Shown here: in pieces, positions 1-9,327 of the stretch | Layout of the letters: every line of letters begins with the position of its first letter | How positions within the stretch are numbered: the first letter of the stretch is position 1 | Origin: Collimonas sp. OK412 | Lineage (GTDB): Bacteria > Pseudomonadota > Gammaproteobacteria > Burkholderiales > Burkholderiaceae_D | Assembly (NCBI RefSeq): GCF_900112135.1 | Contig: NZ_FOLC01000004.1 | Location: 124,001 to 188,000, forward strand | Direction: 5' to 3' | DNA length: 64,000 nt | Translations under genes and position numbers: made by a program | The notes under the pieces: model-generated | Seen by the model: only the letters and a program-made list of their open reading frames with translations | The model's database searches: none | What the model was told of the DNA's origin: nothing

Positions 1-1
1 C

Positions 2-903
<902 letters not shown>

Positions 904-953
904 GCCGCGGCGACGCAGCTGCGGCGGAAACCGCACAGTAAACTGGAAGTGAT

Positions 954-2279
954 ATGAGCATAGCAATCAGAAAACTCGATGCAGGACTGCCGAATTTCCA
1001 GGCGCAACTGACAGCGCTGCTGGCGTTCGAGGCAGGTGAAGACGAAGCCATCGACCAGGCCGCGGCACGCATCCTGGCCGACGTCAAAGCGCGCGGCGAC
1101 GCCGCCGTGCTGGAATACACCAACCGTTTCGACCGCCTCAGCGTAAACGACGTCAGCCTGCTCGAAATCGGCCAGCAGGAATTGCAGGCGGCGCTGGCCG
1201 AGCTTTCTCCTGAACGCCGCGGCGCCTTGCAGATCGCGGCCGACCGCGTGCGCAGCTACCACCAGCGCCAGAAAGTCGAATGCGGTTCGGACGGCTTCAG
1301 CTACACCGAAGCCGACGGCACCGTGCTGGGGCAAAAGGTCACGCCGCTGGACCGCGTCGGCATCTATGTCCCCGGCGGCAAGGCGGCTTATCCTTCCTCG
1401 GTGCTGATGAATGCGATTCCGGCCAAGGTCGCCGGCGTGCAGGAAATCATCATGGTGGTGCCGACTCCAGACGGCATCAAGAATCCGCTGGTGCTGGCGG
1501 CGGCGGCCATTGCCGGCGTTGATCGCGTATTCACCATCGGCGGCGCGCAAGCAGTGGCGGCGCTGGCCTACGGCACCGCCACCATTCCCCAGGTCGACAA
1601 GATTGTCGGCCCCGGCAACGCTTATGTCGCGGCGGCCAAGCGGCGCGTATTCGGCACGGTCGGCATCGACATGATCGCCGGGCCTTCCGAAATCCTGGTG
1701 CTGTGCGACGGCACCACCGATCCCGACTGGATCGCGATGGACCTGTTTTCGCAAGCCGAGCACGATGAACTGGCGCAGTCGATCCTGCTGTGTCCTGACC
1801 CGGCTTACATCGCCGCCGTCGAAGCCAGCATCAACCGGCAGCTGCCGCTGATGCCGCGCCATGAAGTGATCCGCACTTCGCTCACCAACCGCGGCGCGCT
1901 GGTGAAAGTGCGCGACATGGAGCATGCCTGCGAGATCGCCAATCATATCGCGGCGGAGCACCTGGAAATTTCGGCCGACAATCCGCAGCGCTGGGCCGAC
2001 CGGATCCGCCACGCCGGCGCCATGTTCCTGGGCCGGTTCTCGTCGGAAGCGCTGGGCGACTACTGCGCCGGACCAAATCACGTACTGCCGACTTCGCGCA
2101 CCGCGCGTTTCTCGTCGCCGCTCGGCGTCTACGATTTCCAGAAGCGTTCCAGCATCATCAACATCAGCGAGGCCGGCGCCCAGACGCTGGGCAAGGTCGC
2201 GGCGGAACTGGCTTACGGCGAAGGATTGCAGGCGCATGCCCGGTCCGCCGAATACCGCTTGAAAGACAAGCCGCAATGA
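954..2279 (+). CDS. hisD: Histidinol dehydrogenase
   Basis: HisD is the zinc-dependent NAD enzyme that oxidises L-histidinol to histidine in the last two steps of the pathway. The 441-residue product is of normal length. It shows the family motifs [34 protein letters not shown], the zinc-site segment [11 protein letters not shown] and the catalytic Glu-His pair in [18 protein letters not shown] ribosome-binding sequence stands a few bases before the ATG. In most betaproteobacteria hisC follows directly; here a DNA methyltransferase gene follows within about 16 bases instead. Confidence 0.97.
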   Translation: MSIAIRKLDAGLPNFQAQLTALLAFEAGEDEAIDQAAARILADVKARGDAAVLEYTNRFDRLSVNDVSLLEIGQQELQAALAELSPERRGALQIAADRVRSYHQRQKVECGSDGFSYTEADGTVLGQKVTPLDRVGIYVPGGKAAYPSSVLMNAIPAKVAGVQEIIMVVPTPDGIKNPLVLAAAAIAGVDRVFTIGGAQAVAALAYGTATIPQVDKIVGPGNAYVAAAKRRVFGTVGIDMIAGPSEILVLCDGTTDPDWIAMDLFSQAEHDELAQSILLCPDPAYIAAVEASINRQLPLMPRHEVIRTSLTNRGALVKVRDMEHACEIANHIAAEHLEISADNPQRWADRIRHAGAMFLGRFSSEALGDYCAGPNHVLPTSRTARFSSPLGVYDFQKRSSIINISEAGAQTLGKVAAELAYGEGLQAHARSAEYRLKDKPQ

Positions 2280-2295
2280 CAGCGGCGTGGCTGCG

Positions 2296-3084
2296 ATGAG
2301 CGACGACTGGATCGACCGCATCTATGGCGAGGACGCGCTGCAGGGCCTGCAGCGCATACCGGACGGTTCGGTCGACCTGCTGCTGGCCGATCCGCCCTAC
2401 GGCCTGGGCAAGGACTACGGCAACGATTCCGACAAGCTCGACACCGCGGCTTACCTGCGCTGGACCGAAGAATGGATAGACGCCGCCTTGCCGAAACTGA
2501 AGCCGAACGGCAGCCTCTACATTTTCCTGACCTGGCGCTTTTCGCCCGAGATTTTTGTCATGCTCAAGCAGCGCATGATCATGAACAATGAAATCATCTG
2601 GGACCGGCGGGTGCCTTCGATGGGCGGCGGCACCCGGCGTTTTTCGTCGGTGCACGACACGATCGGCTTCTTCGCCCGCGCCAAGGACTATTACTTCGAC
2701 CTCGACGCCATCCGGATTCCCTACGACGCTGAAACCAAGAAAGCCCGTTCGCGCTCGATTTTTGTCGGCGCCAAGTGGCTGGAGCTGGGTTATAACCCGA
2801 AAGACGTCTGGAGCGTCTCGCGCCTGCACCGCGAACATCGCGAGCGGGCCGACCATCCGACCCAGAAGCCGCTGGAAATCGTGGAGCGCATGATCAAGGC
2901 TTCCTGTCCGCCCGGCGGGATCGTGCTCGATCCCTTCATGGGCAGCGGCACCACGGCGGTGGCGGCGCGCCGTTGCGGACGGAGGTTTGTCGGCTTTGAG
3001 CTCAATCCCGAGTACTGCGCGCTGATCGAACGGCGGCTGGCGCAGCTCGACAGCCAGGAGCCCGGCGAACGGGCGCTGGCATAG
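2296..3084 (+). CDS. Orphan beta-class DNA (adenine-N6 or cytosine-N4) methyltransferase in the his operon
   Basis: The 262-residue protein is a DNA amino-methyltransferase: catalytic motif IV DPPY lies near residue 32 and the AdoMet-binding motif I, VLDPFMGSGTTAVAARR, lies near the C terminus. This circular order is that of the beta class (CcrM, RsrI, YhdJ). HPTQKPLEIVERMI before motif I is the usual motif X. Overall length and pattern are closest to E. coli YhdJ, an orphan enzyme. No restriction gene is nearby, so a regulatory or housekeeping role is more likely than restriction-modification. It sits 16 bases after hisD in the usual place of hisC. A GTG at 2287 would add three residues. The recognition sequence cannot be told from the sequence. 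Confidence 0.88.
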   Translation: MSDDWIDRIYGEDALQGLQRIPDGSVDLLLADPPYGLGKDYGNDSDKLDTAAYLRWTEEWIDAALPKLKPNGSLYIFLTWRFSPEIFVMLKQRMIMNNEIIWDRRVPSMGGGTRRFSSVHDTIGFFARAKDYYFDLDAIRIPYDAETKKARSRSIFVGAKWLELGYNPKDVWSVSRLHREHRERADHPTQKPLEIVERMIKASCPPGGIVLDPFMGSGTTAVAARRCGRRFVGFELNPEYCALIERRLAQLDSQEPGERALA

Positions 3085-3322
3085 GCATTTGGCTTGAATA
3101 GCAACGCTTATAGCGATTATCAAGGCTGCCATTAGCGGGAAAACATGAAAATGTCGGTAAAATGGCGATGCAGCCCAAAAAGCTGCCTTGGCCAGGCTTC
3201 ACTAGTGACTAACGGGGAAGCTGCAACAATCTCGATCTTAAATCCGGTCGTCGAATAATTTAGTACACTTACCTCCACGACGCCTGTGCGTCACCACATA
3301 GTAAATTGGTCTCAAGCTCAAC
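3085..3322 (+). promoter_or_regulatory. Non-coding gap before hisB with candidate internal promoter and dyad
   Basis: This 238-base gap breaks an otherwise tight operon. TTGAAT at 3094-3099 and TTATCA at 3117-3122 (17-base spacer) form a plausible sigma-70 promoter. The same stretch is an imperfect nested inverted repeat: outer arms CTTGA and TCAAG, inner arms CGCT and AGCG around 3106-3116. No T-run follows, so it does not look like a terminator. The promoter and operator readings are inference. I see no gene in the gap. Confidence 0.4.
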
Positions 3323-3919
3323 ATGTCTACGCCTCGAACTGCATCGATCACGCGCAATACCAACGAGACGCAAATCCGCGTCTCCATCAATCTGGACGGC
3401 AGCGGCCAGCAAAAGCTGAATACCGGCGTGCCGTTCCTCGACCATATGCTGGACCAGATTGCGCGGCATGGCTTGATCGACCTCGATATCGAAGCCAACG
3501 GCGACCTGCATATCGACGCCCACCACACGGTGGAAGACGTCGGCATTACCTTGGGGCAAGCGTTCGCCAAGGCCATCGGCGACAAGAAGGGCATCCGCCG
3601 CTACGGCCATGCCTACGTGCCGCTGGACGAAGCGCTGTCGCGCGTGGTGATCGATTTCTCCGGCCGCCCGGGCCTGGAATTCCACGTGCCGTTCAAGCGC
3701 GCCATGATCGGCGGCTTCGACGTCGACCTGACCCACGAATTTTTCCAGGGCTTTGTCAATCATGCACTGGTATCTTTGCATATCGACAACCTGCGCGGCG
3801 AAAACGCCCATCATCAATGCGAAACCGTCTTCAAGGCGTTTGGCCGTGCGTTGCGCATGGCTGCAGAGCTGGATCCGCGTTCCGCCGGCACCATTCCTTC
3901 GACCAAGGGCAGCCTCTAA
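3323..3919 (+). CDS. hisB: Imidazoleglycerol-phosphate dehydratase
   Basis: HisB is a manganese enzyme that dehydrates imidazole glycerol phosphate to imidazole acetol phosphate, the substrate of HisC. The 198-residue protein is the monofunctional form, without the N-terminal phosphatase domain of the enterobacterial fusion. Metal-binding histidine motifs HHTVEDVGI and [15 protein letters not shown] are intact, and [15 protein letters not shown] is typical. Histidinol-phosphatase must therefore be encoded elsewhere. It is followed after 47 bases by hisH. Confidence 0.97.
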   Translation: MSTPRTASITRNTNETQIRVSINLDGSGQQKLNTGVPFLDHMLDQIARHGLIDLDIEANGDLHIDAHHTVEDVGITLGQAFAKAIGDKKGIRRYGHAYVPLDEALSRVVIDFSGRPGLEFHVPFKRAMIGGFDVDLTHEFFQGFVNHALVSLHIDNLRGENAHHQCETVFKAFGRALRMAAELDPRSAGTIPSTKGSL

Positions 3920-3966
3920 GGTTGAGCTTATTTACCCGGACTTTCCTCGGGACTTGAATCTTTATC

Positions 3967-4605
3967 ATGAACAAAATTGTTGTAGTTGACTATGGCATGG
4001 GCAACTTGCGCTCGGTGGCGCAGGCCCTGCGCCAGGTGGCGCCGGAAGCCGAGGTCCTGATCTCGGGTACGATTGCCGATATCCGGTCCGCCGACCGCCT
4101 GGTCCTGCCAGGCCAGGGAGCAATGCCGGATTGCATGCGCAGCCTGCGCGAATCGGGTTTGCAGGAAGTGTTGCTGGAAGCTGCGCGCAGCAAGCCGCTG
4201 CTAGGCGTCTGCGTCGGCGAGCAGATGCTGTTCGACCTGAGCGAAGAAGGTGATACCGCCGGCCTGGGATTGTTGCCCGGCAAGGTAGTGCGCTTCCGCC
4301 TGGACGGCCGGCTGCAGGACGACGGTTCGCGTTTCAAGGTGCCGCAGATGGGCTGGAACCGAGTGCGCCAGGCGCAGTCTCATCCGCTCTGGCACGGTAT
4401 TGCCGACCAGGATTATTTTTATTTCGTCCATAGCTATTACGCAGTGCCGGCCGATGCTGCGCATACCTTCGGCGAGACTGAGTACGGCGCGGCGTTCAGC
4501 TGCGCGGTCGGCCGTGATAATATTTTTGCCACGCAGTTTCATCCGGAGAAAAGCGCTAGCGCCGGTTTGCAGCTGTACAAGAATTTCGTGCAATGGAAGC
4601 CTTGA
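3967..4605 (+). CDS. hisH: Imidazole glycerol phosphate synthase, glutaminase subunit
   Basis: HisH is the class I glutamine amidotransferase that supplies ammonia to HisF. The 212-residue protein has the nucleophile cysteine in [10 protein letters not shown] (about residue 81; most homologues read GVCLGMQ) and the His-Glu pair in FHPEKS near residue 192. [11 protein letters not shown] at the N terminus is characteristic. It is separated from its partner hisF by hisA, the normal order. Confidence 0.96.
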   Translation: MNKIVVVDYGMGNLRSVAQALRQVAPEAEVLISGTIADIRSADRLVLPGQGAMPDCMRSLRESGLQEVLLEAARSKPLLGVCVGEQMLFDLSEEGDTAGLGLLPGKVVRFRLDGRLQDDGSRFKVPQMGWNRVRQAQSHPLWHGIADQDYFYFVHSYYAVPADAAHTFGETEYGAAFSCAVGRDNIFATQFHPEKSASAGLQLYKNFVQWKP

Positions 4606-4682
4606 ATATATTCCGGCATTCCCCCTGGTTTATGCGGATATTTATTCAAACTGGACTGAGCAAACTTAACTGAGCAAATTAG

Positions 4683-4710
4683 CTGCCTGGATTTCACTGG
4701 GCAGGTTTTT
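4683..4710 (+). terminator. Weak terminator-like hairpin between hisH and hisA
   Basis: A five-base stem, CTGCC at 4683-4687 pairing with GGCAG at 4700-4704, is followed by GTTTTT. It lies in the 136-base hisH-hisA spacer. The stem is short, so partial termination or attenuation inside the operon is only a possibility. Confidence 0.3.
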
Positions 4711-4741
4711 AACCGACTTCACCTCATACACAATTGTAGCC

Positions 4742-5557
4742 ATGCTGCTGATACCTGCCATCGACCTCAAAGACGGTCACTGCGTACGCCTGAAACAGGG
4801 CGATATGGACCAAGCCACCGTATTTTCCGACGATCCGGGCGAGATGGCCCGCCATTGGCTGATGCAAGGCGCGCGCCGCCTGCACCTGGTTGACCTGAAT
4901 GGCGCGTTCGCCGGCAAGCCGAAGAACGAACCCGCGGTCAAGGCCATCATCAAGGCGGTGCGCGAATTCGCCGTACTCAACGGCGTCGAGGAAATCCCGG
5001 TGCAGCTGGGTGGCGGCATCCGCGACCTGGACACTATCGAACGCTACCTGGACGACGGCCTGAGCTACATCATCATCGGCACCGCCGCGGTCAAGAATCC
5101 TGGTTTCCTGCACGATGCCTGCAGCGCTTTCCCGGGCCAGATCATCGTCGGCCTCGACGCCAAGGACGGCAAGGTCGCCACCGATGGCTGGAGCAAGCTG
5201 TCCGGCCACGAAGTGATCGACCTCGCCAAGAAATTCGAAGACTATGGCTGCGCCTCGATCGTGTATACCGACATCGGCCGCGACGGCATGATGGGCGGCG
5301 TCAATATCGAAGCGACCGTCAAGCTGGCGCAAAGCATGACCATCCCGGTGATCGCTTCCGGCGGCGTGCACAACGTCAAGGATGTGGAAGCGTTGTGCGC
5401 GGTGCAGGATGAAGGCATCGAGGCGGTGATTTGCGGCCGTTCGATTTATGAAGGAACGCTTGACTTGCGTTCGGCGCAAGAGCGCGCCGACGAGCTGAGC
5501 GACGAGTTCGTCGAAGACGAAGACTTATCCGAGCAGCCCGACGCTGACCAGCCATGA
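4742..5557 (+). CDS. hisA: Phosphoribosylformimino-5-aminoimidazole carboxamide ribotide isomerase
   Basis: HisA catalyses the Amadori isomerisation of ProFAR to PRFAR. The (beta/alpha)8 barrel starts with [18 protein letters not shown], containing the catalytic Asp8; the second catalytic aspartate is in [16 protein letters not shown] and ASGGVHN bind the two phosphates. At 271 residues it is about 25 longer than usual: the extra length is an acidic C-terminal tail rich in Asp and Glu from about residue 247. The stop overlaps the hisF start by four bases. Confidence 0.96.
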   Translation: MLLIPAIDLKDGHCVRLKQGDMDQATVFSDDPGEMARHWLMQGARRLHLVDLNGAFAGKPKNEPAVKAIIKAVREFAVLNGVEEIPVQLGGGIRDLDTIERYLDDGLSYIIIGTAAVKNPGFLHDACSAFPGQIIVGLDAKDGKVATDGWSKLSGHEVIDLAKKFEDYGCASIVYTDIGRDGMMGGVNIEATVKLAQSMTIPVIASGGVHNVKDVEALCAVQDEGIEAVICGRSIYEGTLDLRSAQERADELSDEFVEDEDLSEQPDADQP

Positions 5558-6318
5558 CGCTTGCCAAACGCATCATTCCCTGTCTCGACGTGACCAATGG
5601 CCGCGTGGTCAAGGGCGTCAATTTCCTGGAGCTGCGCGATGCCGGCGATCCGGTCGAGATTGCCCGCCGCTACGACCAGCAGGGCGCTGACGAAATCACT
5701 TTCCTCGACATCACTGCTTCCTCCGACGGCCGCGACCTGATCCTGCCGATCATCGAAGCGGTTGCGTCGCAGGTATTCATCCCGCTGACGGTCGGCGGCG
5801 GCGTGCGGGCGGTGGAAGACGTACGGCGTTTGCTGAACGCAGGTGCGGACAAGGTCGGCATCAACACTTCCGCCGTCACCAATCCTCAGCTGGTGGCGGA
5901 CGCCGCCGCCAAGTACGGTTCGCAATGCATCGTGGTGGCAATCGACGCCAAGCAGGTCGCACCCGGCAAATGGGAAGTCTTCACCCATGGCGGGCGCAAG
6001 GCCACCGGCCTCGATGCGATCGCATGGGCGCAAAAGATGGAGCGGCTGGGCGCGGGAGAAATCCTGCTCACCAGCATGGATCGCGATGGCACCAAGGTTG
6101 GTTTCGACCTGGCCTTGACCAGCAGCGTCTCCAATGCCGTGACGATTCCGGTGATTGCTTCCGGCGGCGTCGGCGGTTTGCAGGACCTGGCAGACGGCAT
6201 CAAGATCGGCCGCGCCGATGCGGTGCTGGCGGCGAGCATTTTCCATTATGGTCAACATACTGTGCAAGAAGCCAAGCAGTTCATGGCGGCACAGCAGATT
6301 CCGATGAGGCTAGCATGA
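5554..6318 (+). CDS. hisF: Imidazole glycerol phosphate synthase, cyclase subunit
   Basis: HisF, with HisH, converts PRFAR and ammonia to imidazole glycerol phosphate and AICAR. The 254-residue barrel has the catalytic Asp11 in [15 protein letters not shown] and the second aspartate in [26 protein letters not shown] and IASGGVGG are the other family marks. It overlaps hisA upstream and hisI downstream by ATGA junctions, so these three genes are translationally coupled. Confidence 0.97.
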   Translation: MTLAKRIIPCLDVTNGRVVKGVNFLELRDAGDPVEIARRYDQQGADEITFLDITASSDGRDLILPIIEAVASQVFIPLTVGGGVRAVEDVRRLLNAGADKVGINTSAVTNPQLVADAAAKYGSQCIVVAIDAKQVAPGKWEVFTHGGRKATGLDAIAWAQKMERLGAGEILLTSMDRDGTKVGFDLALTSSVSNAVTIPVIASGGVGGLQDLADGIKIGRADAVLAASIFHYGQHTVQEAKQFMAAQQIPMRLA

Positions 6319-6713
6319 GCAGCGTGAGTTGGTTAAACAAGGTGAGGTGGGATGAGCACGGCCTGGTGCCGGTGATTGCCCAGGAACTCGGCTCGAACGA
6401 TGTCTTGATGTTCGCCTGGATGAACCGCGACGCCCTGGCGAAGACGGTGGCGCTGGGCGAAGCGGTGTACTGGAGCCGCACGCGCAAGAAACTGTGGCAC
6501 AAGGGCGAAGAGTCCGGCCATGTGCAGAAAGTGCACGAAATTCGTCTCGACTGCGACGAGGACGTGGTACTGCTGAAAGTAACCCAGGCCGGCGACATTG
6601 CCTGCCATACCGGCCGCCACTCCTGTTTCTTCCAGAAACTGGAGAGCGAGAGCAAGGGCTGGGAAACGGTCGAGCCGGTGCTGAAAGAACCGGACGAGAT
6701 ATACAACAAGTAA
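6315..6713 (+). CDS. hisI: Phosphoribosyl-AMP cyclohydrolase
   Basis: HisI opens the adenine ring of PR-AMP in the third step of the pathway. The 132-residue protein is the separate cyclohydrolase, not fused to HisE. The metal-binding aspartates and cysteines lie in [13 protein letters not shown] and [22 protein letters not shown] and [16 protein letters not shown] are diagnostic. The ATG overlaps the hisF stop; longer upstream in-frame sequence overlaps hisF and is not used. Confidence 0.96.
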   Translation: MSSVSWLNKVRWDEHGLVPVIAQELGSNDVLMFAWMNRDALAKTVALGEAVYWSRTRKKLWHKGEESGHVQKVHEIRLDCDEDVVLLKVTQAGDIACHTGRHSCFFQKLESESKGWETVEPVLKEPDEIYNK

Positions 6714-6741
6714 GCAGATCAACAAGCAGATAAGCGGATGC
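6709..6741 (+). repeat. Degenerate 12-bp repeat in hisI-hisE spacer
   Basis: The spacer contains about two copies of a unit AGAT(C/A)AA(C/T)AAGC. The first 24 bases from 6711 match the sequence at 62697 in the gsiA-gsiB spacer with one mismatch. It directly follows the hisI stop and ends just before the hisE start. Its function is unknown. Confidence 0.6.
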
Positions 6742-6745
6742 AATC

Positions 6746-7123
6746 ATGAGTGAAACCCTAAAGCGCCTGGCTGCGGTCATCGAGTCGCGCAAACCGGCCA
6801 ACGGCGGCGACCCGGAGACTTCGTACGTCGCCCGGCTGTTCGCCAAGGGCGACGATGCGATCCTGAAGAAAATCGGCGAGGAAGCGACGGAAACCGTGAT
6901 GGCCGCCAAGGATGCGCGGGTGGATGGCGATTCTTCGCATGTCTTGTACGAATGCGCTGACCTGTGGTTCCATTCGATGATCATGCTGGCCCAGTTCAAC
7001 CTGACGCCGCAAGACGTGCTGCAGGAACTGGCGCGGCGCGAGGGCCTGTCGGGCATCGAAGAAAAAGCCAGCCGCAAGCTGAGCGACCGTGAGCAGCAGG
7101 AAACCGGCCAAGACAAGATCTGA
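6746..7123 (+). CDS. hisE: Phosphoribosyl-ATP pyrophosphohydrolase
   Basis: HisE hydrolyses PR-ATP to PR-AMP in the second step of histidine synthesis. The 125-residue protein is an all-alpha MazG-like NTP pyrophosphatase; the metal-binding pattern [13 protein letters not shown] with the later ECADLWFH is intact. It closes the his operon. The following spacer has three copies of GAATCGTTT, at 7122, 7133 and 7146. Confidence 0.96.
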   Translation: MSETLKRLAAVIESRKPANGGDPETSYVARLFAKGDDAILKKIGEEATETVMAAKDARVDGDSSHVLYECADLWFHSMIMLAQFNLTPQDVLQELARREGLSGIEEKASRKLSDREQQETGQDKI

Positions 7124-7170
7124 ATCGTTTCAGAATCGTTTAAAAGAATCGTTCAAGCCCCGGAGATAAT

Positions 7171-7542
7171 TTGGAAAATTGTATTTTTTGCAAAATTGCA
7201 GCCAAGCAGATTCCCTCGAAAGCGATCTATGAAGACGACGACCTGATCGCTTTCCATGACATCAATCCGGCCGCGCCCATCCATTTCCTGATCGTGCCCA
7301 AGCAGCACATCGCGACTTTGGCCGATTGTACTGAGGCGCATGCCGCTTTGTTGGGTAAAATGGCGCTGCTGGCGCCGCGCCTGGCGCAAGAACAGGGCTG
7401 CGGTTACCAGCTGGACGAGCAGGGCCAGGCTAGCGGCGGCTACAAGACTGTCTTCAACGTCGGGCCTGACGGCGGCCAAGAGGTGTACCATTTGCATATG
7501 CACGTCATCGGCGGACCTAAACCGTGGCGTGGGCAGCGCTGA
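7171..7542 (+). CDS. HIT-family nucleotide hydrolase (HinT-like)
   Basis: The 123-residue protein belongs to the histidine triad family, which cleaves AMP-lysine and other phosphoramidates. The triad motif HLHMHVIGG is near the C terminus, and the N-terminal CIFCKIAAKQIPS is the usual start of bacterial HinT proteins. I chose the TTG start because CGGAG stands five bases upstream and the reading begins exactly at the conserved N terminus. It lies between hisE and tatA, a common betaproteobacterial position. Confidence 0.93.
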   Translation: MENCIFCKIAAKQIPSKAIYEDDDLIAFHDINPAAPIHFLIVPKQHIATLADCTEAHAALLGKMALLAPRLAQEQGCGYQLDEQGQASGGYKTVFNVGPDGGQEVYHLHMHVIGGPKPWRGQR

Positions 7543-7665
7543 ACCGGCCGGATTGATGTCGTCCGGCGGCAGCAAAAGCTGCGGGTGCGCTGCAGGTGAT
7601 TTGCAAGGATTTAACGGTGTATTGACTTAGCAGGATCGGACAGCTTGTCCGACAAGGAGAAAAAA

Positions 7666-7875
7666 ATGGGTTCGTTCAGTATTTGGCACTGGTTGATCGT
7701 GCTGGTTATCGTGATGTTGGTGTTTGGCACCAAGAAAATCGGCAATATGGGTTCCGACCTGGGCAAGGCAGTCAAGGGCTTCAAGGATGGCGTCAAGGGC
7801 GAAGAAGAAAAACAAGCCGCCGACAAAGCGACGATTGACGTTGCAACCAAAGAAAAGGACAAGTCCGGCAACTGA
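7666..7875 (+). CDS. tatA: Sec-independent translocase protein TatA
   Basis: TatA forms the transport pore of the twin-arginine pathway in the inner membrane. The 69-residue product has one N-terminal membrane helix (about residues 6-21), then [21 protein letters not shown], the amphipathic helix, and a charged tail. AAGGAG six bases upstream supports the ATG at 7666; an in-frame TTG at 7645 would add seven charged residues before the helix and is unlikely. tatB and tatC follow. Confidence 0.95.
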   Translation: MGSFSIWHWLIVLVIVMLVFGTKKIGNMGSDLGKAVKGFKDGVKGEEEKQAADKATIDVATKEKDKSGN

Positions 7876-7934
7876 TTCATGGCGGCCGGCGCCTGCTTCA
7901 AGCCGGCCGTGGATGATGTTTGCCGCTCCTTCCC

Positions 7935-8429
7935 ATGATCGATATTGGTCTTACTAAACTCGCTCTGATTGGTGTCGTTGCACTGGTTGTCGTCGGGCCG
8001 GAAAAACTGCCGACCGTGGCTCGCATGGCGGGTTCCCTGTTCGGCCGCGCGCAACGCTACATCAATGAAGTCAAATCGGAAGTCAGTCGCGAGATTGAAC
8101 TGGAAGAATTGCGCAAGATGCAGCAAGACGTGCAGGAAGCGGCCAGCGATATCGAGCAAAGCATTGCCCGCAGCGTCTCGGATACCAAGGATTCGCTGCA
8201 CGCTGCCTGGAACGACGGCAGTGTGGGTGCCGCGGACAGTTTCAATGTCGAGCAGCTGGCGGTCAAGGCCAAGAGTTTTCGCAAGAAAAAGCTGGCGCGC
8301 ACCAGCGCCATTCCTGCTTGGTACAAACAGCAAAGCGGCCAAAAGGCGCGTGTCCTGTCCGGCGCCGCGCGTGTCGCGAAATATCGCCCGGCCGGCCAAA
8401 ACAAGGCTTCCGGTTCATTTTTTTCATGA
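7935..8429 (+). CDS. tatB: Sec-independent translocase protein TatB
   Basis: TatB, with TatC, recognises twin-arginine signal peptides. The 164-residue protein begins MIDIGLTKLALIGVVALVVV, the normal N-terminal membrane helix, followed by GPEKLPTVARMAG and a long amphipathic, charged coiled region. The ATG at 7935 puts the start at the conserved MIDIG; a TTG at 7920 would add five residues. Confidence 0.94.
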   Translation: MIDIGLTKLALIGVVALVVVGPEKLPTVARMAGSLFGRAQRYINEVKSEVSREIELEELRKMQQDVQEAASDIEQSIARSVSDTKDSLHAAWNDGSVGAADSFNVEQLAVKAKSFRKKKLARTSAIPAWYKQQSGQKARVLSGAARVAKYRPAGQNKASGSFFS

Positions 8430-8507
8430 TTTCATGCATCGCCTCAAGGCAATCGGGGCCAACGCTGATATCCGCAAATCCGCTTGTTTGCAAAACACCT
8501 TGCTCCC

Positions 8508-9296
8508 ATGACTGAAGAACAGAAAACAAGCGGTTTCGATAAAACCAGCGGCGTCGAAGAGACGTTCATTTCGCATCTGGTGGAATTGCGCAATCGCATC
8601 ATGAAGGCGTCGATCGCAGTGATCGTGGTATTCCTGTGCCTGATGCCGTGGGCTGCGCATATCTACGATTTGCTGGCTGCGCCGATGCTCGCCGCCCTGC
8701 CGGTGGGCGCCAAGATGATCGCTACCGGCGTCATCACGCCGTTCCTGATCCCGGTCAAGGTGACCCTGCTGCTGGCCTTTGTCATCGCTCTGCCATGGGT
8801 GCTGTACCAGCTGTGGGCGTTTATCGCGCCAGGCCTGTATGCGCATGAAAAGAAGCTGATTGCGCCGCTGGTGATTTCATCCTCGGTATTGTTTATCGCC
8901 GGCGTCGCTTTTTGTTATTACCTGGTGTTTGGGGTGATCTTCCACTTCATTAACAATTTTGCGCCGAAGTCGGTTTCGGTGGCGCCGGACATCGATAGCT
9001 ATTTCGATTTCGTGATGACCATGTTCATCGCCTTCGGCATGACGTTTGAAGTGCCCATCGTGGTGATCGTACTGGTGCGCATGGGCCTGGTTTCACTGGA
9101 AAAGCTGAAATCCATCCGCCCTTATGTCATCGTGGGCGCTTTCGTGGTGGCAGCAGTGGTGACGCCGCCGGACATCATGAGCCAGCTGCTGCTGGCCGTG
9201 CCGCTGTGCCTGCTGTACGAGGTCGGCCTGCTGGTGGCGCCGCTGTTCGTCAAGGCGACCCAGGCGCCTGCGGAAGAATCGGAAAAAACCATCTGA
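8508..9296 (+). CDS. tatC: Sec-independent translocase protein TatC
   Basis: TatC is the six-helix membrane protein that binds twin-arginine signals. The 262-residue product shows the conserved opening ETFISHLVELRNRIMKA, then ALPWVLYQLWAFIAPGLY and FGMTFEVPIVVIVLV. The ATG at 8508 is preferred to a TTG at 8484. At least one protein in the window, from 27628, carries a possible Tat signal. A GC-rich hairpin follows the stop. Confidence 0.96.
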   Translation: MTEEQKTSGFDKTSGVEETFISHLVELRNRIMKASIAVIVVFLCLMPWAAHIYDLLAAPMLAALPVGAKMIATGVITPFLIPVKVTLLLAFVIALPWVLYQLWAFIAPGLYAHEKKLIAPLVISSSVLFIAGVAFCYYLVFGVIFHFINNFAPKSVSVAPDIDSYFDFVMTMFIAFGMTFEVPIVVIVLVRMGLVSLEKLKSIRPYVIVGAFVVAAVVTPPDIMSQLLLAVPLCLLYEVGLLVAPLFVKATQAPAEESEKTI

Positions 9297-9301
9297 ATCG
9301 A

Positions 9302-9326
9302 GCGGGCGGCTGCCAGGCCGCCCCGC
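9302..9326 (+). terminator. GC-rich hairpin between convergent tatC and DUF2461 gene
   Basis: GGGCGGC at 9304-9310 pairs with GCCGCCC at 9317-9323, extended by an outer GC pair. It sits in the 31-base gap between two convergent genes. Neither side has a run of T, so it is at best a weak intrinsic terminator. Confidence 0.4.
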
Positions 9327-9327
9327 G

